Source: Hymenochaete sp. R1 (lineage: Eukaryota > Basidiomycota > Agaricomycetes > Hymenochaetales > Hymenochaetaceae). From it: a DNA stretch of 13,083 nt. The notes beneath the pieces were generated by a model. It did not search any database and was not told the origin of the DNA. It was given only the letters and a program-made list of their open reading frames with translations. Positions within the stretch are counted from its first letter, which is position 1. Every line of letters starts with the position of its first letter. Made by a program: the position numbers and the translations under genes. The stretch lies in contig JAFREE010000316.1 of the NCBI GenBank assembly GCA_019400425.1, positions 1-13,083 on the forward strand. The letters are read 5' to 3'. Shown in pieces: positions 1 through 8,410 of this stretch.

Positions 1-1190
1 GATGTTGCAGATAAAGAGAAGACAAAATAGAAATGAAATTAAAGAGAATAAAGAGTGCTAGAACACCTATTTCAACACAACTCGCCAATAAGGGTGTGGG
101 ACTCTTCGAGATGGTCGCCTGTCTTGGCGTCCGGGGGTGGGTAAGAGCTCACCATGCGTCTTATCAGGCTTTCAGGAGGAAAATTGCACTTCCCCTCCTC
201 GTCTCTGTGGTCCTTGCAAGCATCCCCGAATGAAAATTTACACAGAAAATGGTCACAAAGCCAGGCTGACTCTCAAATCCACTGAGACTCACCATCCTGT
301 GGGTGACAATAGGTCATCATCTGAATACCTGATTTCCTTGATCCGTTTCGAATTGTTATCCCAGAATCGGATAATCATATTAAAGAGTGAATTGTCGGAA
401 ACCACCAACGCCGTGTGGGGGGGCGCCAACCCGTGTCTGCTAATAAAAGGTATAGCTGATCGCCTCTATGATACCGCTCTCGTATTCGAAAATGACCCGC
501 GTAGCAGTCTCTTTCTCTGAACATCTTTGTAAGGAAAGAAGAAGATGGATGGACAGTCCTCGTTGAGAAGTTCGTAACAAAAACAATCAAGTTTGAGTTC
601 TGGGTCGGCAGCGAGATGTGATATGACAGAATCACTTGCTGGGGTAGCGCCACCCTTCATGTCAATAGAGGTGGACGTGTCCACCTTTTGTTCGTAAGAA
701 AATTTGGACAGTAGGGTAAAGAAACGAACCTTCGACATTAATAACTTGGGCAATGAACTGGTGCTTCTAGAGGAAAATAGGTGAACAAAGGAAACAGGTG
801 GTGTAAAAGAGAATGCATTATCCTGACATTGTTTATACAGTTCACTTTGCATTGGTCTGCAGTGGCAAGTGTCACTTTCTCGCACTAACTTGCATTTTTT
901 CTTCGATATCGGTCTTTGAATGAATGCACAAAGCGGAGCGCATACTTGGTTCGCCTTCAAAGTAGACTTACAAGTGAAAGAAAAGGCACGGCCCTATTGT
1001 AACAGATTATAAGATAGTAATGAGCGCTATCAAATGATTAAAAAAACGAACCTGGTAGACGGAAGGTACCTAAGGGCTACTGACACGGGGAAACGGATGG
1101 TCTCTGAAGGAGTACGTAAATGGAGATAATTAATCTAAATAGACTATGGCACACGCACGAGAATGTAAAAACGTCTTATTGCATGACACT
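1..1190. other. Region without a recognised gene
   Basis: No family could be recognised here on either strand. The longest open stretch is on the minus strand at 466-960 (164 codons); its C-terminal half has an unremarkable mixed composition, but no motif, signal peptide or convincing partner exon was found. A plus-strand open stretch at 137-520 is equally anonymous. The part from 960 to 1190 is AT-rich and has no long reading frame. No tRNA, rRNA or transposon end was seen. The 466-960 frame could be an exon of a real gene, but the sequence alone does not show it. Confidence 0.4.
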
Positions 1191-1255
1191 ACACTGTGAG
1201 CTGCGAGAACATAAGATATGGAAGTGAAACGATGCGTTGTACAAATAAAAAATAC

Positions 1256-3131
1256 TCAATATCGATTCCCTCGTCTTGGCCCCCATCTTCAACGTCCACC
1301 AGCATTAACACCACCCCCTCTGCCATATCCGCCGTATATCCTCTATCCCGACCCCCACCCCTTCCATTGTATACTTGGTCCCAGTATCCAAGATCATCCT
1401 GGTCGTCGTTTAACACATCTCCCTCTTGCACAGAAGGCTGCTCGACGTTGGACATCAACGGAGGTCTCGACAAATAACCAAATCCAGAAATACCAGGTAA
1501 TGTATCCTCCATACTATTAGCTGGGCCGGATGCCGTGCCCAATCCGAGTCCTGGTAGAGCAGGTCCTCAGGCTGCATCTCTACTCGGAGGCAGGCCCTGA
1601 TTCTGACCCTGACCCATAAATGCAAAACCAAGTAGCACCATATTGTCGTCGTCGTCGTCGTCATCTTCATCAGGTTTTCGCACTGGTAGCCTGACACCGC
1701 CCAAGAAATTCGACAATGCGTCTCCCGGACGTTCTCATGCCCAAATACGCGTGGAGTGGTCATCGAAGGCGCTGGCAAGGATATTGCTCAGGGAGTGGTA
1801 AGCAAGTGACCAAACGTTGAAATCGTGTGCTTGGGTGAGTGACGCACCATTTGTCCCTGGTGGGAGTTGGTTGATAGTGCTAGCAGACGGAGGTGGAGGT
1901 TCGGGGGCAGAAATATCCCAAAATAGAATGGATTCTTCCGAACCACCGGACGCGAGAATGGTATGTACGAGATGCCATGCTACAACTGTCAAAAACAGGT
2001 TTGAGTCGAGTTTGAGGGGGGGAAAGAGGTAGAAAGAAACGCACAAGAAACATCTTTCTTATGCCCATCGACGACATGGTACTCCTTCATTGCTCTTATG
2101 TTGAATAGACGCGCCGTTTGGTTTCTGGAACTTCTCGCTACTAAATCTCCGTAGGGTGACCAGGCCAACGCCTGGATGGTGTTTTTATGGTGATGCGGCG
2201 TAAGTAAACACGTCCCCGAGCGCGGATCCCAAAACTTTACGACATTATCTTTACTTCCAGATATGAGGAGTCCTTTCGTGGGATGCCATTCCATGCACCG
2301 ACCACCCCACACGTGACCAGAGAACACTCTATCTTCACGGCTTTCTTCAAAGTCCCATAGCCCCACAGCTGTCATCACTCACAGTAGCAAAGATCCTGTC
2401 ATTCGGACAAATTTTAATCCCTCGTATGGCATCTCTATGCCCTTGCCAGGCCCTCAGGCTGTTCATGTTTGACTGAAAAGGTTTGAGAATTTCCGTTTGC
2501 TCTGCGCTGACAATGAACACGCCTGCTCAAGAGAAGTGAGAGCAGGAACGGCAGCATCATGCGCTTGAAGAATACTTTCAGAGTGGAGGGTATGACCGTT
2601 CCATAATGTGAACTCTCCCGACGAGCTTCCAGTACGGATCCTCCGTCCCTCGGGTGTCCAAGTTATACAATTTACGAGGCACCGAATTTTATCAGTTGAG
2701 GTGTGAATGAACTTTGTTGTGAGTGAAGTTGAAGGGTCATTTGGATACGCGGCGGGAGGAAGGAGCTACAGAACTATTAGACATGTATTACAATTGGTCA
2801 GTAGAAGTCACTCACGTTGGCAATGAACGGCGGGGCAGGTTATATAGAAGGGAGGTAGTAAGGACATGGTCGACACCGTCTTGGCTGGGTCCATTTTCGC
2901 ACAGCACCCCCATAGTCATTAGTCAACTGTCCACCGAGGTCGTGTTTTCTTTAATGCCTTTCCATCTAGAAGCTGTTTGACCGCGGCTTCTGCTACTTGA
3001 GCACGGTGTTCGTCCATACTAGGCCCAGGTTGAGGCCGTTCGATGTACCGTGTCGGCGTTTCTTCTGTTTGAGAACCCGTAGAAGCCGCTGGGACAGAAG
3101 AGAAAGGCAAAAGTACAGGCAGTTCTTCCAT
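1256..3131 (-). pseudogene. PFS2: Decayed copy of polyadenylation factor subunit Pfs2/WDR33 (WD40 repeats)
   Basis: Intact Pfs2 is a nuclear WD40-propeller subunit of the cleavage and polyadenylation factor that helps 3'-end processing of pre-mRNA. Reading 5' to 3' on the minus strand, family landmarks follow in order. The basic N-terminal motif KALKKTRPRWTVD lies at about 2920-2960. DYGGAVRKW follows in another frame. Next come HTSTDKIRC and TWTPEGRRIRTGSSSGEFTLWNG (given here in parts), AWQGHRDAIRG, the phrase WDFEESRED, WHPTKGLLISGSKDN, KFWDPRSGTC, HKNTIQALAWSP, IRAMKEYHVVDGHKKDV, LASGGSEESILFWD and AHDFNVWSLAYH. The tail has a six-Asp run and an RGG-like end. A clean 59-bp intron (2044-1986) joins GHKKDVS to FVAWH. 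Lesions: a 7-bp duplication after TVD, frame changes near 2550, 2370 and in the tail, TGA near 2527, TGA at about 1743 where Pfs2 has WARERPGDA, and a later TGA before GPALPG. The start at 3131 is the best ATG before the N-terminal motif; an upstream ATG at 3263 is also in frame. Family identity is firm; calling it a pseudogene rests on several independent breaks. Confidence 0.88.
1645..1662. repeat. (GTC)6 trinucleotide run
   Basis: Six perfect GTC units on the plus strand, read on the minus strand as six GAC codons. They encode a six-Asp acidic stretch in the linker of the Pfs2-like copy, just after its WD40 repeats. It is a simple microsatellite within former coding sequence. Confidence 0.9.
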
Positions 3132-3350
3132 TACTTTTTTATTTGAAGTTGCAGAATATGTGCTCGTCAATGTTGCCGGCAGCGCGCTCGTCGTCGTTTG
3201 CAGTGCCTTTACCGACGCGTCAATCACCCATAAAGAGCAAGTACCATCACACAACATCGTCATTGATGTCTAGCCAAGGTATAGTACTGACATCTTCCTC
3301 CGACCTCCACGCTCTCAGGCTGCTGGCAATGACGAACGCGGAAACATGCC
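3132..3350. promoter_or_regulatory. Shared intergenic region between two divergent gene copies
   Basis: The probable starts of the Pfs2-like copy (3131, minus) and the FG-GAP-like copy (3351, plus) face away from each other with about 220 bp between them. In the parental locus this would hold both promoters. The minus-strand frame stays open to an ATG at 3263, so part of this stretch may have been coding or leader. No convincing TATA box was identified. The promoter role is inferred from geometry only. Confidence 0.45.
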
Positions 3351-4537
3351 ATGAACTTGCTGGTGCTCGCTTCAGCATGTAAAGATTCTCTGTGGCCGTT
3401 CCAGCTTAAACGATTCAAAGGCAACGCGTTGCTAGAGGCCGGGTCGTTGGGACTTGGAGATGATGAGCGTGCTGTGCCCTTTGGTGACTTCAATGGTGAC
3501 CATTTGTAGGTACTCGTGTCTATTGAATGTCATAGCTTATACCCACAGGCAAACACTTAATACAGTATGGACGTTGTTGCGCTAGATCCGAATGCTAAAA
3601 GGTTGACTGTCCACTTGTGGGATCATCATACGTTTGATTCGTCCTCATAATTAAGGAGTAAAATAGTAAAATAATGCGGTTGAGCTCGACCAAAAAGGAA
3701 ATCGCTAGCGCGCGCGTGTAGCCTCGCAGTAGCAGCAGCTGGCTGGCAGCAGCAACTTTGAACCCCCCTAGTGATGATGGACCCCGGCGAGGGATCGGGC
3801 TCCTGACCGAAGTGAAAATTAATGCGAAAATGAAGCTGACCCCACTCGGCGACCGTATAGATGTAAACAAAGCCCTCCGAATTGATTTGCTCGGTCTAGC
3901 GCAGGGCTCAAACTATCTACTAGTACGCACTTGGATGAACACCTATAATGAATCTGATCCCGACGCTTTGGCTTTCTCTATGTGAATCCATATCCAAAAC
4001 CGCATGCTATTATCCGCATGCTAAATATTTACTTACTGCGCGGATGCACCATTCAGCGGTCAAACATGCAAAATCTCAGACCCCCATAGCAGCGCGGTCG
4101 TGGATATAGGCGGTGACTGCTTGGCAGGTGGATAGCTTATTCGATCTTTCCTTAAACTAAACTCTGATATCGCTCGATAGACTTTGTCCTCATCTGTGAC
4201 GAAGAAGGCACCGACAACTTGAACAGGTATTTTCAGATCTGGACGAACGATAACAATGGAGGATATTCCCTTGCACGACTTGGAGTCTCCCTAGAGGATT
4301 TCACTCAATGTCTTTTGCGGACGTGGACAGGGACGGAACAATTGACATGGCTTTCACGACTTGTTCAGCTCTGTCGTCTTCGACGGGTGTAGGAACTGGC
4401 TGCGAAATTCGCATGATATATAATCAACAGCTGAATCATCGACAGCACCGATATCCACTGGCAGGAACGGGAAAAGGCTCTGTAGGCAACCCCGGTTGAC
4501 CCAACGCACGTACCGTATATGTGTAATGAAATGAGCG
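3351..4537 (+). pseudogene. Decayed, 3'-truncated FG-GAP repeat protein (ITFG1/TIP, integrin-alpha-like family)
   Basis: Family members are secretory-pathway membrane proteins with an N-terminal signal peptide and FG-GAP beta-propeller repeats; the fungal role is poorly defined. Exon 1 (3351-3505) starts with a short hydrophobic MNLLVLASAC, then SLWPFQLKRFKGNALLEAGS and the FG-GAP start FGDFNGDH. A 60-bp intron (3506-3565, GT-AG) rejoins in phase to give GDHFMDVVALDPNAK and LTVHLWDHHTF. After a gap lacking the expected HPNRVYNVVPGDF segment, ALRIDLLGLAQGSN and TWMNTYNESDP appear (3840-3960). Then come PHSSAVVDIGGDCLA, a 53-bp intron (4128-4180) restoring CLAD-FVLICDEEG, IWTNDNNGGYSLARLG, and SFADVDRDGTIDM with SSSTGVGTGC. 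The last matching segment is NGKRLCRQP. Lesions: TAA at 3649-3651; a one-base loss near 4287 (LARLG to LPRGFHSM); another frame change near 4430 after YNQQL; and loss of the whole C-terminal half with its membrane segment. TGA at 3983 may be a lesion or lie in an altered intron. Confidence 0.85.
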
Positions 4538-4539
4538 AA

Positions 4540-5161
4540 AAACCAACCAACATACGTCGTATTTTCAATGGAATGCGTACACAATTTTAACCACAGAGCG
4601 GAACAAGCCTCCATTCCGGTCAAGTATGCAATTCAAAATTATCTGAAAGGTCGATCAAGTGCGACGGCCGGAAATCCATTCTTATTTGCGAAGTTTGGTT
4701 TACTTTAGTTACGTCACAAATCTGAATGGTGCAAATTTCGGTATAAACTACGAGCTCTTCAACAAACCAACTATTTTCCAAGGTGACAACCAGATGAAAA
4801 AGCAATATATACATGAGTAACATGACGATCCAAGAACTCCGCCATGTTCCACAATCGAGAAAAGCAAATAGATTCGCACAGAGCAAAACTATGGAAAGGC
4901 CTCTGCTTGTCCCACAACGCACTCACTGGAGTACAGTTGAGAAGCCTACGTAGAGTGTGAAAAAAAAAAGCAATACAGAGACAACATCACCACGTACAAG
5001 TTGAAAAGAAGTACCTGTGACCGCATGCACAAGAAACATCATCCTCGAAAACGAGCAAGGCTCAACATAGGATACATATTCTCCGCAATAGCTCCACAGA
5101 TTTCTATAAAGCTTACCATCAGCTACCCAAACAAGTCAAAGCGGTCAATAAACAGAAAATC
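4540..5161. other. Unrecognised stretch after the truncated FG-GAP copy
   Basis: The expected C-terminal half of the FG-GAP protein was looked for in all plus frames and is not visible. A minus-strand open stretch at 4620-4922 (100 codons) contains a leucine-rich, membrane-like run near its middle but matches nothing I know and lies downstream of the 5162-5961 gene. A run of nine A bases precedes 4972. Nothing else stands out. Confidence 0.4.
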
Positions 5162-5961
5162 TCACTCTTTGAAAATGCTCGCATCCTTCATAGCTTCACA
5201 AAACACAACCATGCGAATGATATAAACAAGCCGGTTCATAGATGGTATAAGATCCATCACAGTTTTAAGTTCCGATGAATTCCTCCTGATTGCAAGCCCA
5301 GCCAAATATACTTGATACGGACAGTTCCAGACACTCTCCAAAATGCGGTCCTTCGTACTTGTCGTAATTTTCCACAAAAACTCCTGCAGCATCAGAGGCG
5401 TCTCCAGAGATCTACGATGTTTGTTAGATATAAAATATAAAGCAACAAAACAAGCCAACTAACAAATCAACAAAACACTTCAACTCCCTCGCTGCAGTCA
5501 CTTGTTCATCGCTGAGAGGCAGACGGTACCATTCCTCCCCCAAACTCTCTCCAACACCTGTCAAGATCCAATCCATGTCCGCAGACTCAATAACCGCCTT
5601 CACAAATCCTGCGAGTATGTCAGTTTGCGCGGGTAGGCTAGCATGAAGGGTAGCCATCCTCCACATTCCGTCCGTAAGCCTGCAATACAAGCATTAGATA
5701 CTTTCACAATTAAAAAAATTAGAAAACGAGATCTCACGGCATTCCTTGCAAAGGAATTAAAGAGTAGCGTGACTTGAATGCGAGCGTCCTCGAAGAGATG
5801 CCTAAATAACGGAAGCAAGTGCACCAGAGGCCACCGTATTTGTCATCGTAGTACTTCACGGGCGCTGCCAACTTCATCGCTGCTCGACGCATTTCACCAC
5901 TCATCAAATTACAACCCAGAAACTGAGCCCAGTTGGTCAATGCTTCCGAATCGATCTCCAT
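5162..5961 (-). CDS. Hypothetical three-exon protein, 224 residues
   Basis: No family is recognised. Exon 1 (5961-5738) begins MEIDSEALTNWAQFLGCNLM and ends in LIPLQGMP. A 58-bp intron (5737-5680) starts GTGAGA and ends TTGCAG. Exon 2 (5679-5479) runs from LTDGMWRMATLHASLPAQ to DEQVTAARELK. A 67-bp intron (5478-5412) has a CTAAC branch-like box ahead of its TAG end. Exon 3 (5411-5162) starts SLETPLMLQEFLWKITTS and ends SIFKE before TGA. The exons sum to 675 bp, an exact multiple of three, with no internal stop. The protein is mixed alpha-helix-like, with no signal peptide and no clear membrane segment. Its tryptophan-rich, HEAT/ARM-like helical look is only an impression. Reading cleanly while both neighbours are broken suggests it is a real or recently active gene. 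The ATG at 5961 is the first in frame before the open stretch; expression is unproven. Confidence 0.62.
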
Positions 5962-6366
5962 TGTTGCTTCTGGTAGATTGTAAACTTTGAAGCGAAAAAA
6001 AAGATAGAATCGACGGAAAGCTAGGGCAAGAAACCGAAAAACAAAAGGGGAGGTTCTGGGGCTTGTGTAAATGAAAAAAGGATTGTCTCACATTCGTTTC
6101 GTTCACCATGCTACTTATGTACCAGTCCCGACCTATCTTTTCTTGTTTATACTTTCTTATTCTTAAGAAATGTCTAGAATTTACAACAGGATGGAAAAGA
6201 AACAGCGAACAAATGAAAGGTTAAAAAGCTATACAATTGAGAGTTCGTCTGAAACTTAAGCTGGGAGATGAATATGAAAGTGATAGTAGAGGACATGATA
6301 AAGATGATAGCTCGCAGAACTTATTCCAGTAAAACAAAAACCGACACATTCTGTCTATTCAAATCT
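5962..6366. other. Upstream region of the orphan gene; no gene seen
   Basis: Adenine-rich and purine-rich tracts lie just upstream of the minus-strand start, for example 5992-6004 and 6070-6080. This fits a fungal promoter or leader but shows no defined motif. No coding region was recognised before the repeat field. Confidence 0.35.
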
Positions 6367-6790
6367 GCACTGGTTCATGCACAGTTAAGCGATGGTGCAC
6401 GACTTATGCACATGGCTCATATTCAGTTGGACAAGACTGCAAATTTTCGCGCAAATCCGTGCACAGATACGCGAGAGCGTGAACATCTGTGCACAAATCC
6501 ATGCACAGATAAGCGAGAGCGTGAACATCTGTGCACAAATCCATGCACAGATAAGCGAGAGCGTGAACATCTGTGCACAAATCCATGCACAGATAAGTGA
6601 GAGCGTGAACATCCTGTGCACTGGCAAGCGAAACCGTGCAAATCCTTGCACAAAACGTGCAGAGCTAAGCGACGCCGTGCACGGCGGAGGTTCGCGGCGA
6701 AACACGGTAGGGTCACTGATCCCAACCCAAAAAAGGAAAGTGTGCAGGTTAAGCGATGGGAAAAACCGTGCGTGCACGAGCTCGGCTAGG
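6367..6790. repeat. Degenerate repeat field sharing a TAAGCGA core and GTGCA flanks
   Basis: About eight variants of one short theme occur here: a TGCA box, a short spacer, (T)AAGCGA, then CGTG or GTGCAC. Examples of the core are at 6385-6395 and 6749-6759 (the identical 11-mer TTAAGCGATGG), 6511, 6553, 6625, 6666, and the variants ACGCGA (about 6470) and AAGTGA (about 6595). The 42-bp tandem array sits in the middle. Beyond the array the copies are diverged and irregularly spaced, as if an older array had decayed. Confidence 0.7.
6443..6610 (+). repeat. 42-bp minisatellite, three full copies plus one degenerate, each full copy with a hairpin
   Basis: Full units lie at 6485-6526, 6527-6568 and 6569-6610; a diverged unit is at 6443-6484. 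Units 1 and 2 are identical, and unit 3 differs by one C to T at a CpG (AAGCGA to AAGTGA). Each full unit holds a perfect inverted repeat, ATCTGTGCA and TGCACAGAT (6485-6493 with 6502-6510 in unit 1), with an 8-base loop. Because 42 is divisible by three, the array stays open in several frames and gives 14-residue peptide repeats. These reading frames are a by-product of the repeat and are not taken as genes. Confidence 0.93.
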
Positions 6791-6859
6791 GAAAGCAAGT
6801 TGTTTTCCAGAGGGGAAAATCAGTTAGGGCCTCACCTTGTAGCTCATGTACCCTAGATT

Positions 6860-7103
6860 TGACCTTCTGTCCTCACTGGTCAATACATCTTGTCTTTATT
6901 CTCCTGTCTTAGAGGACTATCCCTGATTGGGATATCCTACTCAAACTCTGTCTGTTAGCCACTCGGAGCCAGAGCTCTGGTGCTAACTTCTTGAACCTCA
7001 GATTGCTGTCACGTGACCCTGATTTGTCAGACTTCTGATCAATGTCTTTTGGACTCTAACACCAGGTCAAATCTATTCAAACAGCCAACAAATCTTTGTT
7101 TAG
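6860..7103 (+). other. Leader or U5-like region upstream of gag
   Basis: This non-coding stretch lies between the repeat field and the gag open frame. It is pyrimidine-rich and has two clear dyads: TATCCC with GGGATA (6918-6934), and a perfect 12-bp palindrome CCAGAGCTCTGG (6969-6980) nested inside GTTAGC and GCTAAC (6954-6987). It may hold the remnant of the 5' LTR and the primer-binding site, but no stretch clearly complementary to a tRNA 3' end was identified. Confidence 0.4.
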
Positions 7104-8387
7104 GCTTTCAAAATTCCAGTCTTCAAACCTCAGGATGACGGATCAGTTTCCACGTCAGAATCAGAACCTACTTTGAACAACGGTGCTGACGACACGTTTG
7201 TCTCAGCCAAGAACGAATCAGAAGAAGAAATCCAGAACCAAGAACCCCCTTCAGAACCAAGTAACATGACGAACCCAGGCAGCTCCCTACCACATGATCC
7301 TGACCATCCGATGACGGACGAACAACGAAATGAAGCACGCTGGGAGGAGAACGAACGAAAACTGAGCCAGATAATGGCAGCGATTCAGACCTTGGGTGCA
7401 ACGGCATCAGCAGGGTCTAATCCTACTTCGGCACCACAAGTCCCTACCTATGACAGTAACCAAGCACGTGACAACATTTAATTCAACAAACCTCAGATCT
7501 TCAACGGCGACCCTCGGCATGCGGCTAACTTCCTATCTGAATGCGACCTCTACCTCAGCGGAGGAAACTACAGCAAGCAGGACAAAGTTATTTTCACTCT
7601 TACCTATATGCAGCAAGGTACAGCGAATGCCTTTAGACTGCACTTCCAGAGCAAGGCAAGCAAACAGGGTTACGGGACGTACAAGGAGTTTAAGGCGTTG
7701 TTCAGGAAGGCGTTCCTCACATCAGATCAGAAGGGCGAAGCGATGGCCAAAATCAATTGTCTCCAACAAACTGGCTCGGCTGACGTGTACATCAATGATT
7801 TCAAGATGTTGGTCGAACAAGCTGCACTACAAGACGATATGGCCATTATTTAGTACTTCTTGAAGGGCCTCAACAAGAACTTGACAAAAACAATCTTCAG
7901 TACAACGGAGGCCCCACAGGACATTGAAGGATGGTACGAGCTTGCATCAAAGATGGATAACCGCTAGTGTTATATGACTGCACTCCTGGGACAGAACTTG
8001 CGTGGCACTTACACTTCTAAAAACTACCAGCGCTACAAGCAAGAACTGTCACCGGGCAAACCCATGGATCTCAGTCAGGTCAAGATTGCGAAACTCACAC
8101 CAGCTGAACGTCTTAGGTGCATACACGAGGGATGATGCTTCTACTGTAGGGAGTTGGGTCACATGACAGACAAGTGCCCTGCAAAGAACAGGAAAAGTGC
8201 CATGACGACTATGCGAGTAGCTGCAGTCAAGGAGGAAAAGAAGCCAGAGACGGCTAAACCTCCTGCAGCAAAAACACCAATTACTGTTTCTGCGCATGTG
8301 GTGGCTATCCGTGCGGCAATGGAGGAGGCTGCAGATGAAGACATGGACACTGTACTTGAAGAACTCGCGTGTCAGGGTTTTGCCTGA
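7104..8387 (+). pseudogene. gag: gag of the Ty3/Gypsy element, interrupted by four stops
   Basis: Gag forms the capsid-like particle and binds the element RNA. The frame is open from 7104. An acidic Ser/Glu-rich N-terminus is followed by a capsid-like segment (phrases PQIFNGDPRHAANFLSECD, FRKAFLTSDQKGEAMAKI, GSADVYINDFKML) and then a CCHC zinc knuckle, CFYCRELGHMTDKC, at 8136-8177. After it comes a Lys/Ala-rich tail ending [10 protein letters not shown] before TGA at 8385. Internal stops are TAA 7479, TAG 7851, TAG 7965 and TGA 8133; the last is directly before the zinc knuckle, where Arg is plausible. The start is uncertain: the ATG at 7135 is in a different frame, the first in-frame ATG is 7266, and a small indel near the start is possible. 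Confidence 0.88.
8375..8381 (+). promoter_or_regulatory. Candidate -1 ribosomal frameshift heptamer GGGTTTT
   Basis: In the gag frame the codons read CAG GGT TTT GCC TGA, so G GGT TTT fits the X XXY YYZ pattern in the correct phase. Slipping back one base enters the pol frame, which is open from 8360. The site is three bases upstream of the gag stop at 8385. Slippage on this kind of heptamer is established for retroelements; its activity here is inferred. Confidence 0.7.
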
Positions 8388-8390
8388 GGC

Positions 8391-8410
8391 GGCCCAGACC
8401 AACACTGGCC
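8391..8410 (+). promoter_or_regulatory. Hairpin downstream of the frameshift heptamer
   Basis: GGCC and AG (8391-8397, with one bulged C) pair with CTGGCC (8405-8410) around a 7-base loop, leaving a 9-base spacer after the heptamer. Position and GC content match a frameshift-stimulating structure, but the stem is short and could be part of a larger fold or a pseudoknot. Confidence 0.5.

Noticed and set aside
466..960. A real 164-residue gene on the minus strand
   Set aside because: It is open but without a recognisable domain, partner exon or start context; described only as part of the unassigned region.
2366..2380. A very short intron explaining the frame change before VGLWDFEES
   Set aside because: Only about 14 bases lie between the GTGAGT and CAG there, far below the 53-67 bp introns seen in this window; an indel is more likely.
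4128..4180. Apparent stop (GGT GGA TAG) right after PHSSAVVDIGGDCLA in the FG-GAP copy
   Set aside because: GTGGAT...GATAG is a proper 53-bp intron; splicing gives CLAD-FVLICDEEG in frame, so this is not a lesion.
4620..4922. Membrane protein gene on the minus strand
   Set aside because: There is just one leucine-rich run, no homology, no introns or context; it cannot be separated from chance.
6443..6610. CRISPR-like array
   Set aside because: The units are directly adjacent with no unique spacers, and the genome is eukaryotic.
6385..6856. Long open reading frames on both strands through the minisatellite
   Set aside because: A 42-bp unit without stops stays open in several frames at once; the peptides are repeat by-products with no recognisable domain.
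8360..8387. Ordinary frameshift lesion instead of programmed slippage between gag and pol
   Set aside because: The overlap is short, the heptamer is in correct phase next to the gag stop and a hairpin follows, whereas the rest of the element shows no indels.
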